The notes: generated by a model from the letters alone, not told the origin. Positions 49,787 to 59,545 are shown, counted from the first letter of the stretch. The stretch: DNA of 64,000 nucleotides from Streptomyces sp. CB00455 (GCF_001905445.1 NZ_LIVQ01000005.1:186001-250000), one strand, 5' to 3'. Translations and numbers: made by a program.

Positions 49787-51910
49787 TCACTTCGCCGGGG
49801 TCAGGTGTTCCCACAGGAAGGTGTGGACGAGGGCTTCGTTGAAGGCTGTCTGCCCGTGGTCGGTGGCGCCGGCGTGACCGCCGCCGAGGTGCTCGTGGAA
49901 GAGGACGGGGTGGCCCGACTCGCGCAGCCGGGCGGCCATCTTGCGGGCGTGGCCGGGGTGGACGCGGTCGTCCCGGGTCGAGGTGAGCAGGAGCAGGGGC
50001 GGGTACGGGGGCCCGTCGGCCCGGATCTGGTGGTAGGGGCTGATCCGCTCCAGGTGGGGCCGGTCGGCCGGGTCGTCCGGGTTCCCGTACTCGGCGGTCC
50101 AGCTGGCGCCCGCGAGGAGCCGGTGGAAGCGGAGCATGTCCAGCAGCGGCACATGGGCGACGACGGCGCCGAACAGCTCCGGGTGGCGGGTGAGCATCGC
50201 GCCCATCAGGAGGCCGCCGTTGCTGCCGCCCTCGATGCCCAGCTGGGCGGCGGTGGTGATGCCCCTGGCGGTGAGATCGCGGGCGACGGCGGCGAAGTCC
50301 TCGAAGGCACGGACGCGGTTCGCGCCGAGGGCCGCCCGGTGCCAGCGCGGCCCGTACTCGTGGCCGCCCCGGATGCCGGCGACGACGTGGGTGCCGCCGC
50401 GGGCGAGCCAGGCCCGGCCGGTGACCGCGCTGTAGTAGGGGACCTGGGAGACCTCGAAGCCGCCGTACCCGTAGAGCAGGGTGGGCCCGGGACCGGGCCG
50501 GTCCTCGGGACCGATGACGAAGTACGGCACCCGGGTGCCGTCTTCGGAGGTGGCGAAGTGCTGCCGAACGACGAGGCCGGTGGTGTCGAAGAGGGCCGGG
50601 CCCTGCTTGAGGCTCTCGCTGTCCGCGCCGTCCACGCCGTCCGAGCTGTCCGCGGTGCCCCGGTAGAGGGTGGAGGGCTGGAGGTAGCCGGAGACGTTCA
50701 GGAAGTACTCGTCGCCGGAGTCCGGATCGGTGCCGGTGACGGAGGCCGTGGAGAGCGGCGGTACGCCCGCCAGCGGGGCGCGGCGCCAGCCGCGCGCGCC
50801 CGCCTCCGTAGCGGTGCCCGCAGCGCTCCCCGCGGCCGCGCCCGCCTCGGTGCCCGGGCCCGGGCCCGGGCCCGGGGTGAGGATCTCCATCCGGGAGGAC
50901 ACGTCCGCCCGGGTGGTGAGGATGAGGTGGTTGCGGGTCCAGTTCCAGTCGGCGAGCGCGGTGCGCTCGTCCGGGGTGAACAGCACCGCCGCCTCGCGCC
51001 CGCCCGCCCGGAAGGCGTCGAAGTCGAAGGCGAGCAGGCTGCCCGCTTCGTGGCCCAGCCACGGGGACTTGGGGGCGACGACCAGCCACTGGCGGTGGAC
51101 GGAGGCCGAGGCGTCGTCCGGCACCTCGATCTTCAGCGGCGGGGCGTCGGACCCGGGCTCCGGAAGGAGGAACAGCTCCTGCCTCCAGAAGTCGATCTGC
51201 CGGTGCACGAAGTCCCGTTCGAATCCGGGCGTGTCGTCGTGCCATCCCGAGGCGGACAGGTCGGTGGGCAGGCCCTGGTACACCGTTTCCGCCTCCGCCA
51301 GGGGCGTGCCGCGCCGCCAGCGGCGCACCTGGAGCGGATAGCCCGACTCCGACATCGTGCCCGGGCCGAAGTCCGTCCCGATCCAGATACGGTCGCGGTC
51401 GATCCAGCCGACCCTGGTCTTGGCCTCGGCCACCTCGAAGCCGTCCGCGACGAACCGCAGGGTGCGCAGGTCGAACTCGCGCACCACGCAGGCGTCCGCC
51501 CCGTCCCTCGACAGCATGACCAGGGCGTGCCGGTGGTCGGGGGCCAGCACGGCGCTGCCCGCCCAGGCCCACTTCTCCCCCTCCGCCTCGGCGAGCGCGT
51601 CGAGGTCGAGGACCGGCTCCCAGGCGGGGCGGTCCTTGCGGTACTCCTCCAGGGTGGTGCGGCGCCACAGCCCGCGGACGTGGCCGGCGTCCTGCCAGAA
51701 GTTGTAGAGGTGGCGGCCGCGCCGCACGACGTAGGGGATGCGGCCGTCGTCGTCGAGGACCTCGCGGACGGCTCTTTCGAGCACCTTGAACGCGGGCGCC
51801 GCGGCCAGCGCGGCAACGGTCTCGTCGTTGCGCTCGCGCACCCAGCCGAGTGCGGCCTCGCCGGTGACGTCTTCGAGCCAGAGGTAGGGGTCCGGGTCTT
51901 CATCGCTCAT
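49787..51910 (-). CDS. Prolyl oligopeptidase family serine peptidase (S9A)
   Basis: 707 residues from ATG 51910. The N-terminal beta-propeller begins DPYLWLEDVTGEAALGWVRE, and the hydrolase domain has YGYGGFEVSQVPYY, GIEGGSNGGLL with the catalytic Ser, TSTRDDRVHPGHA with the Asp and GGGHAG with the His. It cleaves short peptides, usually after Pro, in the cytosol. A Gly/Pro/Ala insertion (near 50780-50880) interrupts the propeller. Confidence 0.93.
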   Translation of the reverse strand: MSDEDPDPYLWLEDVTGEAALGWVRERNDETVAALAAAPAFKVLERAVREVLDDDGRIPYVVRRGRHLYNFWQDAGHVRGLWRRTTLEEYRKDRPAWEPVLDLDALAEAEGEKWAWAGSAVLAPDHRHALVMLSRDGADACVVREFDLRTLRFVADGFEVAEAKTRVGWIDRDRIWIGTDFGPGTMSESGYPLQVRRWRRGTPLAEAETVYQGLPTDLSASGWHDDTPGFERDFVHRQIDFWRQELFLLPEPGSDAPPLKIEVPDDASASVHRQWLVVAPKSPWLGHEAGSLLAFDFDAFRAGGREAAVLFTPDERTALADWNWTRNHLILTTRADVSSRMEILTPGPGPGPGTEAGAAAGSAAGTATEAGARGWRRAPLAGVPPLSTASVTGTDPDSGDEYFLNVSGYLQPSTLYRGTADSSDGVDGADSESLKQGPALFDTTGLVVRQHFATSEDGTRVPYFVIGPEDRPGPGPTLLYGYGGFEVSQVPYYSAVTGRAWLARGGTHVVAGIRGGHEYGPRWHRAALGANRVRAFEDFAAVARDLTARGITTAAQLGIEGGSNGGLLMGAMLTRHPELFGAVVAHVPLLDMLRFHRLLAGASWTAEYGNPDDPADRPHLERISPYHQIRADGPPYPPLLLLTSTRDDRVHPGHARKMAARLRESGHPVLFHEHLGGGHAGATDHGQTAFNEALVHTFLWEHLTPAK

Positions 51911-51978
51911 CCGCCGATTGTGCAGGACGCAGAGCACGGGGGCGGGGCGCGGGACGGGGCGGGCGGGGCGGGGCGCGC

Positions 51979-53034
51979 TCAGGGCTCGTCGGCCGTCCCA
52001 GCGCGGGCCTCGCGCAGTGCCGAGTGGACCGACCAGGCCACCGACACCATGGGGACGGCGACGACCGCGCCCACCACGCCGGCGGCGATGGCGCCCGCGA
52101 TCACGGAGATGGCGACCACCAGGGGGTGCAGGCGCACCGCCCAGCTCATCACCAGCGGGTGCAGCAGGTGCCCCTCGATCTGGCCGATGACCACGATCAG
52201 CAGGACCACCAGTCCCGCGATGAGCGGTCCCTTCGCCGCCAGGGCGACCACCGCGGCGACCGCCAGCGCGACCGGCGAGCCGACGAGGGGGACGAAGGCC
52301 GCGAAGAACTCCAGCAGCGCCAGCGGCACCGCCAGCGGGACCCCCAGGAAGTACAGGGCCACCCCGACGAGCACGGCGTTCGTCGCCGCGACGAGCACGA
52401 TCCCGTGGGTGTAGCCGGTGAAGGTGCGCCAGGCCGCCTGCCCGGCGACCGACACGTGGGCGCGGGCCGAGGCGGGCAGCTGCTCGCAGAACCAGGACCA
52501 CTGCCGGTTGCCGCCGTGCAGGAAGAACACGGAGGAGAAGACGGCCAGGGCCAGGACGGTGAGGACCTCCACGACGCGGCCCGCCCCGCTGAGCGCGGTG
52601 TCGAGCAGGGTCGAGCGGTGGGTCGACAGGTAGTCGCCGACGCGGTCCTGGAAGCCCGACAGCGCCCGGGGGTTCAGCCGCAGGGGCGGCCGCTCCAGCC
52701 ACTCCTCGATGCTGGCGAGCCCCTGGCGGAACTCGCGCACCAGGGTGGTGCTCTCCCCTGCCACCGCCTCGCCGACGAGGGCGAGCACACCCAGCAGCAG
52801 CGCCGTGCTGCCGATCAGGCAGACGGCGACGGCCAGGGAGCGGGGCACCACGCGCGCCAGCTGCCGGGTGGGGCTGGAGAGCAGCGCCGTGATGACCAGG
52901 CCGAGGAAGAGCGCCACGGCGATCTCGTGGAAGCGGCCCAGCACCATGAAGACGACGTAGACGGCGGCGCCGACGACCAGCAGGCGCCAGGCGTACGAAG
53001 CGGCGGTACGCAGGGAGGCTGAGACCGGCGGCAT
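51979..53034 (-). CDS. AI-2E family transporter-like membrane protein
   Basis: 351 residues from ATG 53034. About seven membrane spans with the central LFLGLVITALLSSP, YTHGIVLVAATNAVLVGVAL and GQIEGHLLHPLVMSWAVRLHPL, the signature of the AI-2E/PerM/TqsA family. Members export varied small molecules or ions; AI-2 transport itself should not be assumed. Confidence 0.9.
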   Translation of the reverse strand: MPPVSASLRTAASYAWRLLVVGAAVYVVFMVLGRFHEIAVALFLGLVITALLSSPTRQLARVVPRSLAVAVCLIGSTALLLGVLALVGEAVAGESTTLVREFRQGLASIEEWLERPPLRLNPRALSGFQDRVGDYLSTHRSTLLDTALSGAGRVVEVLTVLALAVFSSVFFLHGGNRQWSWFCEQLPASARAHVSVAGQAAWRTFTGYTHGIVLVAATNAVLVGVALYFLGVPLAVPLALLEFFAAFVPLVGSPVALAVAAVVALAAKGPLIAGLVVLLIVVIGQIEGHLLHPLVMSWAVRLHPLVVAISVIAGAIAAGVVGAVVAVPMVSVAWSVHSALREARAGTADEP

Positions 53035-53174
53035 GAGCCATGGGTGCCACCCCCGGGCCCCGAAGGCACGCTCCGGGTCCCGGATTCGCCCGTCCGGGGC
53101 GGATAAACCCGTTGCCGGGACGGCCGCGGGCACGGACGATGCTCGCGGGTGCCTTTGCCTGCGCTCCGCGGGCG

Positions 53175-53279
53175 GTCACGGGGTCGTGGCGCCGCCGCGC
53201 GGGGCGGCTGTCACGGGGTCGTGGCGCCGCCGGGCGGGGCGCCTGTCACGGGGTCGTGGCGCCGCCGTGCGGGGGTCCG
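53175..53279. repeat. Three 35-bp tandem repeats carrying the GH20 stop codon
   Basis: Units start at 53175, 53210 and 53245, and each begins gtcacggggtcgtggcgccg. On the minus strand every unit encodes GGATTP followed by TGA; the copy at 53245 supplies the actual stop of the GH20-like gene, and the other two lie downstream. Confidence 0.9.
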
Positions 53280-54424
53280 GCGGCAGGGGCCCGGAGCGGG
53301 GCGGGCCAGGGGACCTCGGGGCTGCGGGGGTAGCGCACGCCCAGGGCGTCCAGCCGGGGTCCCTGTGCAGCGAGCCGTTGACGGTAGCCGGCCCAGTCCA
53401 GCGCCCCGGCGGGCGACCAGCCGAGTTCGGCGGTGCCGAGGACCTGCGGGAAGGCCGAGGTGAAGCCTCGGCCGCCCGGCGAGGGCGACGGCGCCGCCTC
53501 CACGCCCAGGACCGCCTGTCGCGGCACCCCGGGGAGGTAGGCGCCAGGGTCGCCTGTGTACGCGCGCCGGACGGACGCCCCCCGGTCGGCCGGCGCGAGG
53601 ATGACCCGCGCGCCGGCCCGGACGGCCCGCGCGAGCTCCGCCTCCTCCGCCGCGCCGTGCTCCGCGTAGATGATCACACCGGCCGGGACCTGGCCCTGCG
53701 GGACCACCTCCATGTAGCGCCCGCGCGCGTACCGGAGCAGTTCGGCCTGGTCGGCCCGGCTCCAGGAACCCCCGGCGAGGTGCGTGCGCAGCACGTTGAT
53801 CTTGTAGAGGGCGAGCTGGTCGACGTACCGCTTCACCCCGGCGAGGGTGACGTGCGCACCGCCCACGTCGACCGTCGCGCCCCGGTGGGCGAACCGCGGC
53901 GTGTCCGTGACCGTGCCGCCCGCCACCGTCCACGGACCGCCGCTCTCCACGGGCAGCAGCTGACGCAGGGTCTGGGTGCCGCGGAACAGGCCGGCGGGCC
54001 GGTGGGCGGTGAGCAGGATGCCGTCCTCGTCGCACTGGAGCCGGTAGCCCTCCTCGCCGAAGCCTCCCGCGTACGGGTCCAGGCGCAGGCGGATGCCGTC
54101 GGTGCCCGCCCCCGTGTCGGTCGCCCGGACCGGGAGCGGCAGTCGCGCGTCCGCCCGCCAGCCGGCGGCGAGCCGTTCCCCGATGGCGCGGACCTCCGAG
54201 GAGCCGGCCGCCGTACGGATGACCGTGCGGCCGCCGAGGGTGTAGCCCGGGCCGCCCGGGGCGGCGGCGGCCGGGGCGGGGATGATCCGCTGGTAGGGGG
54301 GCGGCAGCGTCCACCGGGCGCCCGCGGCCGGGTCCAGGAGGCGGGCGGCGGGCCCGGAGGAGACCGCGACGGCCGCACAGAGCAGCAGGCCGCCGAGCGC
54401 GCCGCATGCGACGGGAAGCTTCAT
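53246..54424 (-). CDS. Degenerate GH20 beta-N-acetylhexosaminidase-like secreted protein
   Basis: 392 residues from ATG 54424, with an N-terminal signal (VACGALGGLLLCAAVAVSS). GH20 landmarks remain: PPPYQRIIPAP, GLFRGTQTLRQLLP, FAHRGATVDVGG, VKRYVDQLALYKINVL, DPGAYLPGVPRQAVLGVEA and LGTAELGWSPA. The segments that carry the catalytic Asp-Glu pair and the HLTDDQGWR and WSET loops are missing or scrambled, and the length is about 130 residues short of active relatives. Hydrolysis is unlikely; a binding or relic role is possible. Confidence 0.82.
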   Translation of the reverse strand: MKLPVACGALGGLLLCAAVAVSSGPAARLLDPAAGARWTLPPPYQRIIPAPAAAAPGGPGYTLGGRTVIRTAAGSSEVRAIGERLAAGWRADARLPLPVRATDTGAGTDGIRLRLDPYAGGFGEEGYRLQCDEDGILLTAHRPAGLFRGTQTLRQLLPVESGGPWTVAGGTVTDTPRFAHRGATVDVGGAHVTLAGVKRYVDQLALYKINVLRTHLAGGSWSRADQAELLRYARGRYMEVVPQGQVPAGVIIYAEHGAAEEAELARAVRAGARVILAPADRGASVRRAYTGDPGAYLPGVPRQAVLGVEAAPSPSPGGRGFTSAFPQVLGTAELGWSPAGALDWAGYRQRLAAQGPRLDALGVRYPRSPEVPWPAPLRAPAAGPPHGGATTP

Positions 54425-54747
54425 CGGATCAGGAATAGGCCCTGTCCGGCCCGTTTCGACGGCATGAGCAGCCGGAGCGGGGCGAGCCCATCCGAAAGGC
54501 GGTGGCGACGCGGCGGACAGGGGGCCGGCGGGGTGAAGCACCGGGCGCACCGCACCCCGGTGGATCCACGGCCGTCCGCCGCAGTGCGGGCTGCCCTGCC
54601 GCGACAGTGGGAACCCTCCAAGCACGGCCGGAGATCGTTGTGACGCGTCAAGATCACCATGCCCGTCGCCGCGGCCGCAGACTTGCGGGACGGGTGGCCG
54701 GAGCGGCCACCGCGTCCTTGTCCGTCACGACACCAGGGGCCCACACC
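54425..54747. other. Divergent intergenic region, GH20-like/fabV
   Basis: These 323 bases hold no convincing gene. The perfect palindrome TGACGCGTCA at 54641-54650 lies about 100 bases upstream of fabV and may be a regulator site. An AGGGG ahead of 54748 serves as ribosome binding site. Confidence 0.45.
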
Positions 54748-55962
54748 GTGAGCGAACGCGTCATCGCGCCCAAGAGCCGGGGCTTCCTGTTCCTCGACTC
54801 CCATCCCGGCGGCTGCCGACGGCTGGTGGAGGACATGTGGCAGGCCGTCCCCGCCCCGGTGAGCATCCGGGGGGACGGTCCGGTGGCCCTGGTCATCGGC
54901 TCGTCCGCCGGGTACGGCCTGGCCGCCACGATCGCGGGCCTGGCCCGTGCCGGTATCCGCGGCATCGGCGTGTGCTTCGAGAAGGCGCCCGCGCGGCGCA
55001 CCGGCACGGCCGGCTGGTACCGCACCGCCGTCACCGCCCGCCTCGCCCGGGAGCACGGGCGGGACATGGTCTTCGTCAACGGCGATGCGTTCGGCGACGC
55101 GGTGAAGGAGCAGGTCGCCGACCTGCTCACCGAGCGGTTCGGGGGACGGCTCGACTTCCTGGTCTACTCGGTGGCCGCGCCCCGCCGCACCGATCCGGAC
55201 ACCGGCGAGGTGTACGCCTCGGTCCTCAGGCCGATCGGCTCGCCCCACACCACCAAGACACTCCTCTTCGACGAGCACGGCGCCCCGGAGGTCAAGGAGG
55301 TCACCACCGCGCCGGCCGAGGGCGACGACATCGAGCAGACCGTGGCCGTGATGGGCGGGACCGACTGGGAACGGTGGATCACGTTCCTGGCCGGCCGGTC
55401 CCTGCTGGCCGACGGCTTCACCACCGCCGCCCTGTCCTACATCGGCTCGCCGCTCACCGCCGCGATCTACCGGCAGGGCACCATCGGCGTCGCGAAGTCC
55501 CATCTGGAAGCCACCGCGCGCACGTTGGACGAACGCCTGGGCAAGACCCTGGGCGGCCGGGCCCTGACCTCCGTCAACGCCGCCGCCGTCACCCAGTCCT
55601 CCACCGCCATCCCCGGCATCGCCCTGTACGCCGGGCTGCTGCGCGGCGTCCTCGGCGGCGCCATGGTGGCCCCGATCGGCCAGCTGGTGGATCTGTGGGA
55701 CCGGCTGACCGGCGCCCGCCCCCTCGGCCTCGACGACGAGGGCCGGGTCCGCCTCGACGCCTGGGAACTGGATCCCGCCGTGCAGAGCGCCGTCGCCGAC
55801 CGCTGGAACGCCGCCACCGGCGACAGCATCGGTGAACTCGCCGACCTCGACTGGTTCCGCGACGAAGTCCACCGCCTCTACGGCTTCTGCGTCCCCGGCG
55901 TCGACTACACCACCGCCACCGAAACCGACGTCCCCTGGCCCGGCCGGCACGACACCCCTTAG
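54748..55962 (+). CDS. fabV: Trans-2-enoyl-CoA/ACP reductase FabV
   Basis: 404 residues from GTG 54748, close to the family's usual length. Start VIAPKSRGFLFLDSHPGGC, cofactor loop VIGSSAGYGLA, PRRTDPDTGEVYASVLRPIG, LSYIGSPLTAAIYRQGTIGV followed by AK (the Y-x8-K active site) and FCVPGVDY are diagnostic of FabV. It reduces trans-2-enoyl thioesters with NADH in fatty acid synthesis, usually insensitive to triclosan. The stop overlaps the convergent aldo/keto reductase stop. Confidence 0.95.
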   Translation: MSERVIAPKSRGFLFLDSHPGGCRRLVEDMWQAVPAPVSIRGDGPVALVIGSSAGYGLAATIAGLARAGIRGIGVCFEKAPARRTGTAGWYRTAVTARLAREHGRDMVFVNGDAFGDAVKEQVADLLTERFGGRLDFLVYSVAAPRRTDPDTGEVYASVLRPIGSPHTTKTLLFDEHGAPEVKEVTTAPAEGDDIEQTVAVMGGTDWERWITFLAGRSLLADGFTTAALSYIGSPLTAAIYRQGTIGVAKSHLEATARTLDERLGKTLGGRALTSVNAAAVTQSSTAIPGIALYAGLLRGVLGGAMVAPIGQLVDLWDRLTGARPLGLDDEGRVRLDAWELDPAVQSAVADRWNAATGDSIGELADLDWFRDEVHRLYGFCVPGVDYTTATETDVPWPGRHDTP

Positions 55963-56918
55963 GGCAGCGGGACACCCCTGGCCGTGACCCAGAGCTCGTA
56001 CCACTCCTCGTGCGTGAGGTCGGGATCGCGGAGCGCCGCGTCCCGGCAGGCGCGGATCCGCTCGGGGCGGGCGGAGCCGATGACCGGTGCGATCCGGGCG
56101 GGGTGCCGGGCGAGCCACCACAGCAGTACCGACTCCGGCGTCGTGTCCTTCTCGCGGGCGAGCCGGGTCAGGAGCTCCGCGGTGGCCGACTCGGCGGGCG
56201 TCTGCTGGCGGCCGGTGAAACGGCCCTGCGCCAGCGCTCCCCAGGCCTGGAGGCGGATGCCGTGGTCGTGGCAGTGCTCCAGTGTCCCGAAAGGGAAGCC
56301 GTTGTCGGCGAGAGCGGGGGTGTTGAGCAGGACCCCGGCCTCGACCCAGTCCCGGCTGTGCAGGCTCATCTCCAGCTGGTTCGCCACCAGCGGGACGTCG
56401 AGGCGCGCCTGGAGGTGGGCGATCTGCGCCGCCCCCATGTTGGACACGCCGAAGTGCCGTACGAGTCCCTGCCGGTGCAGCGACATCAGCGCCGAGGCGA
56501 CCGAGTCGGCGTCCGCCAGGGGGTCGGGGCGGTGCAGGAGCAGCACGTCGATCACGTCGGTGCGCAGCCGGGCCAGGCTCTCCTCGACCCGTCGCGTGAT
56601 GCTGTGTCCGCGCAGGTCGTACAGGCCGGGGCGGTCCCCGGCGGCCGGCCGGATCCCGCACTTGGTCTGGATCGTGACGCGTTCGCGCAGGCCCGGCGTG
56701 CGCGCGAGCACTTCGCCGAAGACGGCTTCGGCCTTCCCGCGCCGGTAGATGTCGGCGTGGTCGAAGGCCGTGATCCCGCTGTCGAGGGCCGCGCCGATCG
56801 CGGCCTCGGCGGCATCGATGTCGCCGGGCCCGTACGCATCGCGATCCCAGCTCCCGCCCAGCCCCATGCACCCGTACAGCACCCGGTCACTGTTCACGGC
56901 CGCAGCCTCGTTCGTCAC
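55959..56918 (-). CDS. Aldo/keto reductase
   Basis: 319 residues from GTG 56918 (GTG 56921 is also possible). LYGCMGLGGSWDRDAYG, AALDSGITAFDHADIYRRGK with the catalytic Asp and Tyr, TIQTKCGIRP with Lys and VLLLHRPDPL give a complete AKR active site. It resembles the YdhF type of NADPH-dependent reductases; the substrate is unknown. Confidence 0.93.
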   Translation of the reverse strand: MTNEAAAVNSDRVLYGCMGLGGSWDRDAYGPGDIDAAEAAIGAALDSGITAFDHADIYRRGKAEAVFGEVLARTPGLRERVTIQTKCGIRPAAGDRPGLYDLRGHSITRRVEESLARLRTDVIDVLLLHRPDPLADADSVASALMSLHRQGLVRHFGVSNMGAAQIAHLQARLDVPLVANQLEMSLHSRDWVEAGVLLNTPALADNGFPFGTLEHCHDHGIRLQAWGALAQGRFTGRQQTPAESATAELLTRLAREKDTTPESVLLWWLARHPARIAPVIGSARPERIRACRDAALRDPDLTHEEWYELWVTARGVPLP

Positions 56919-57050
56919 CACGCACCCCAGCGTAGGGGGTGCCCCGAACCGGCCCGGTCGCGGACCCGGTCGGCGGGCTCTCGGCGCCTCCGCAGGGGTT
57001 GTGGCCGACCCGGTGCACGGTCTGACCGGCTCGTATTCAATGATGTCGGG

Positions 57051-57974
57051 ATGCAGAAAGACACGGAGCCCGCAAGACGGGTGCGCTCGCGCCGGATCGG
57101 CCGTATCGCGGCGACCCTCGGTCTGCTGGCCACGGCGGCGTGCACGTCCGCGCATCCCGGCCCGGCGCAGCCCCCGGCGTCGTCCGGGAGCAAGCCGCCC
57201 TCGGTCTCCGTCGCCACGTGGAACATGTGCGGGGTCGAGCAGTGGGGGTGCGAGGACAAGGGAAGCCCGAACGACAAGTTCCAGCAGTTGCGGGCGCTCG
57301 CCGAGGGGCGGGGCGTGCACGTGATGCTCCTGCAGGAGGTGTGCTCGGACGACCTGCGGTCCGCGGCGCGGCGCCTGGGCACAGACTGGGACTTCGAGTT
57401 CGAGCCGTATGTCGACGTGGACGCGGTGGGCCGCAGCACCCCCGTGAGCTGTACCGGGGAGGGCAGGGGTCAGGCCGGCTCCGGCCTGCTGGCGTCCTCC
57501 GCCTTCGCCGAGGTGAAGGCCGTGCAGCCGCAACAGCCGACGGTGGGGCTGCACCGGCGGTTCCTGTGCGCCCTGGTGCCCGCGGAGGGCATACGGGCGT
57601 GCAGCGCGCACGTCGCCCTGCGGGGTACCGATACGGCGCATCCCGAATGGGACTTCCGGGACGATCAGCTCCGCTCCCTCTTCGATGCCGCCGCGCAGGA
57701 CGACCGGACGGTGTTCGGGGGTGACTTCAACTCGCCGCCGCCGGTGGACGGAAGCACGACGGTGTGGCTCTGGCCGCAGGAGGCGTACACCACGTTCCGC
57801 GAATGCGATCAGAAGGGCGACTCCCGGGCGGGACGGCGCACCCACGAGGACGGGTCGAAGATCGACTACCTCTTCACGAAGCTGCACCGCACCGGCTGTC
57901 AGGTGGTGGACACGAAGGCGTCCGATCACCGCCCCGTCGTCATGCGGGTGGACCGCCCCGCCGTCGCCCCGTAG
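57051..57974 (+). CDS. Secreted endonuclease/exonuclease/phosphatase-family protein
   Basis: 307 residues. An N-terminal signal (IGRIAATLGLLATAACTSA) may be a lipoprotein signal with the Cys in TAAC. The EEP fold shows ATWNMCGV, LLQEVCSDDL, GGDFNSPP and SDHRPVVMRV, the metal and catalytic residues of DNase I-like phosphodiesterases. Several Cys suggest disulfides. Nuclease, phospholipase or phosphatase activity outside the cell is possible. Confidence 0.87.
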   Translation: MQKDTEPARRVRSRRIGRIAATLGLLATAACTSAHPGPAQPPASSGSKPPSVSVATWNMCGVEQWGCEDKGSPNDKFQQLRALAEGRGVHVMLLQEVCSDDLRSAARRLGTDWDFEFEPYVDVDAVGRSTPVSCTGEGRGQAGSGLLASSAFAEVKAVQPQQPTVGLHRRFLCALVPAEGIRACSAHVALRGTDTAHPEWDFRDDQLRSLFDAAAQDDRTVFGGDFNSPPPVDGSTTVWLWPQEAYTTFRECDQKGDSRAGRRTHEDGSKIDYLFTKLHRTGCQVVDTKASDHRPVVMRVDRPAVAP

Positions 57975-57991
57975 GCGTCGGTCCCCGGGGC

Positions 57992-59545
57992 TCAGTACCC
58001 GGCGCCGCGGTGGCCGCCGTGGGCGGGAACGGTGTAGGTGTTCATCCCGCTGACGGGGACCACGGTGAACGGCACCGCGCTCCACGCCGACGCGTTGCCC
58101 GCCGCGCCCACGGCCACGGCCTCGACGTAGTGCTCGCCCTGGGGCCAGGCCCACGGCGACTCCCACACCCAGCCGCCGTCGGCCGCCACCCCGCACGAGC
58201 CGAGCAGGCCGCCGCGCTCGTGGAAGTCGACCCGCACGGCGCCCGGGGCGAAGCCCGCGAAACGCGGCACGGGGCCCGCCACCTGCTGGTGCGGCGCCGG
58301 GAACGACACCGACAGCTGCACGGGTGGCGCCGGCTGTACGGGCATCGGGCCGGGGACCGGGATCGGGCCGGGGGCAGGGGCAGGGGGGCGGGCAGGGTTC
58401 GGTGCGGGGGCCTGCGCGTGATCGGTGGCCACGAACACCGCCTCGCTGCGCGGCGAATCGCAGTCGTTGGCGTCCACGGCGAAGAGGCGCACCACGTGCC
58501 GGCCCCTGGACCACGGCGTGTCGCGCTTCCACTCCCAGCTGCCGTCCGGCGCGACGTCGGGCGTGGCGAGGAACTTTCCGTTCTCCCACAGGCTCACCCG
58601 CACGGCGCCCGGCGCCGTGCCCGTGAACCGCACCTGGTTTCCGGGGATCCGCTCGTTCACACCCGGCGTCAGGACGACGGGCGCCGCACACTCGGCTACC
58701 CCCGCCCGCGCGGTCTGCGCCAGGAAGGCGTCGATCGCCGCCGTGTCACGGCCGGGCTGTTCGTACCCGTACCGCACCGCCCCGATCCGCGGGGCCAGGC
58801 CGGCGACGAGCAGGTGCAGCAGGCCGACCATGGCGGGGATGTTGCGAGTGGTCACCTTGTCGTGGCCGGATATCAGGGGGGAGTCGTTGAAGACGAAGTT
58901 GAAGTTCTGGTATCCGCGCAACAGTGCGAGGAACGGCTCCACCTGGATCCCGAACTGCCGGTCCTGCGGCGAGGAGATGAGGTAGACGTGGGCCGCGGGG
59001 TTCGGGCCGCCGCGCACCAGGTCCGGCAGGACGGAGTCGAGGACGTGCACCTTCTCCTGCGTCACCTCGCCCATCATGGCACGGGCAGCGTCCGGCATGC
59101 TCGCGGCGGCGAACGTCCCGATGCGGAACTGGGGCACGCTGCTGACGATGTTGCGGTAGCCGTACTTCAGCCCGAACCACAGTGCGGCGGTGCCGCCCTT
59201 GGAGCTGCCGAACATGGTGCAGTCGTCGGGGGTCAGCGCGAGCGACGTCATCACGCGGGCGATGAGCCCGGCGACGGACCGCTCCACGGAGAAGTCCATG
59301 CCCTTGCACAGGTAGTAGCTGTTGGCGCCGTCGAAGAGGTCCCGGATCCACAGGACGTTCGCCTGCACGTCGTCGAGGATGCCGCCGCCCATGCCGTACT
59401 CATCCGGCGCGTTCAGGTTGGCGAAGACGACGACCAGGTGCCGGTTGCCGTTCGGCGCGTGCGAGAACCGGTACTCGACCGGTACGGGGCCCGACGAGTC
59501 CTTGCCCGTGATGATGCGGCGCGTCTTGTCGGCCGGCTGGGACAT
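57992..59545 (-). CDS. XcbB/Asp2-like alpha/beta-hydrolase-fold protein with C-terminal beta domains (copy 2)
   Basis: 517 residues from ATG 59545. The N-terminal 280 residues have VEYRFSHAPNGNRHLVVVFA and the nucleophile elbow MFGSSKGGTAALWFGLKYGY, as in XcbB/CpsF and accessory-secretion Asp2-like proteins linked to surface glycans. Two Ig-like modules follow, each with GAVRVSLWENG or GAVRVDFHERG and a DGSWxW strand, separated by a Pro-rich linker. No signal peptide is visible. The paralogue lies 68 bases upstream. Confidence 0.78.
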   Translation of the reverse strand: MSQPADKTRRIITGKDSSGPVPVEYRFSHAPNGNRHLVVVFANLNAPDEYGMGGGILDDVQANVLWIRDLFDGANSYYLCKGMDFSVERSVAGLIARVMTSLALTPDDCTMFGSSKGGTAALWFGLKYGYRNIVSSVPQFRIGTFAAASMPDAARAMMGEVTQEKVHVLDSVLPDLVRGGPNPAAHVYLISSPQDRQFGIQVEPFLALLRGYQNFNFVFNDSPLISGHDKVTTRNIPAMVGLLHLLVAGLAPRIGAVRYGYEQPGRDTAAIDAFLAQTARAGVAECAAPVVLTPGVNERIPGNQVRFTGTAPGAVRVSLWENGKFLATPDVAPDGSWEWKRDTPWSRGRHVVRLFAVDANDCDSPRSEAVFVATDHAQAPAPNPARPPAPAPGPIPVPGPMPVQPAPPVQLSVSFPAPHQQVAGPVPRFAGFAPGAVRVDFHERGGLLGSCGVAADGGWVWESPWAWPQGEHYVEAVAVGAAGNASAWSAVPFTVVPVSGMNTYTVPAHGGHRGAGY

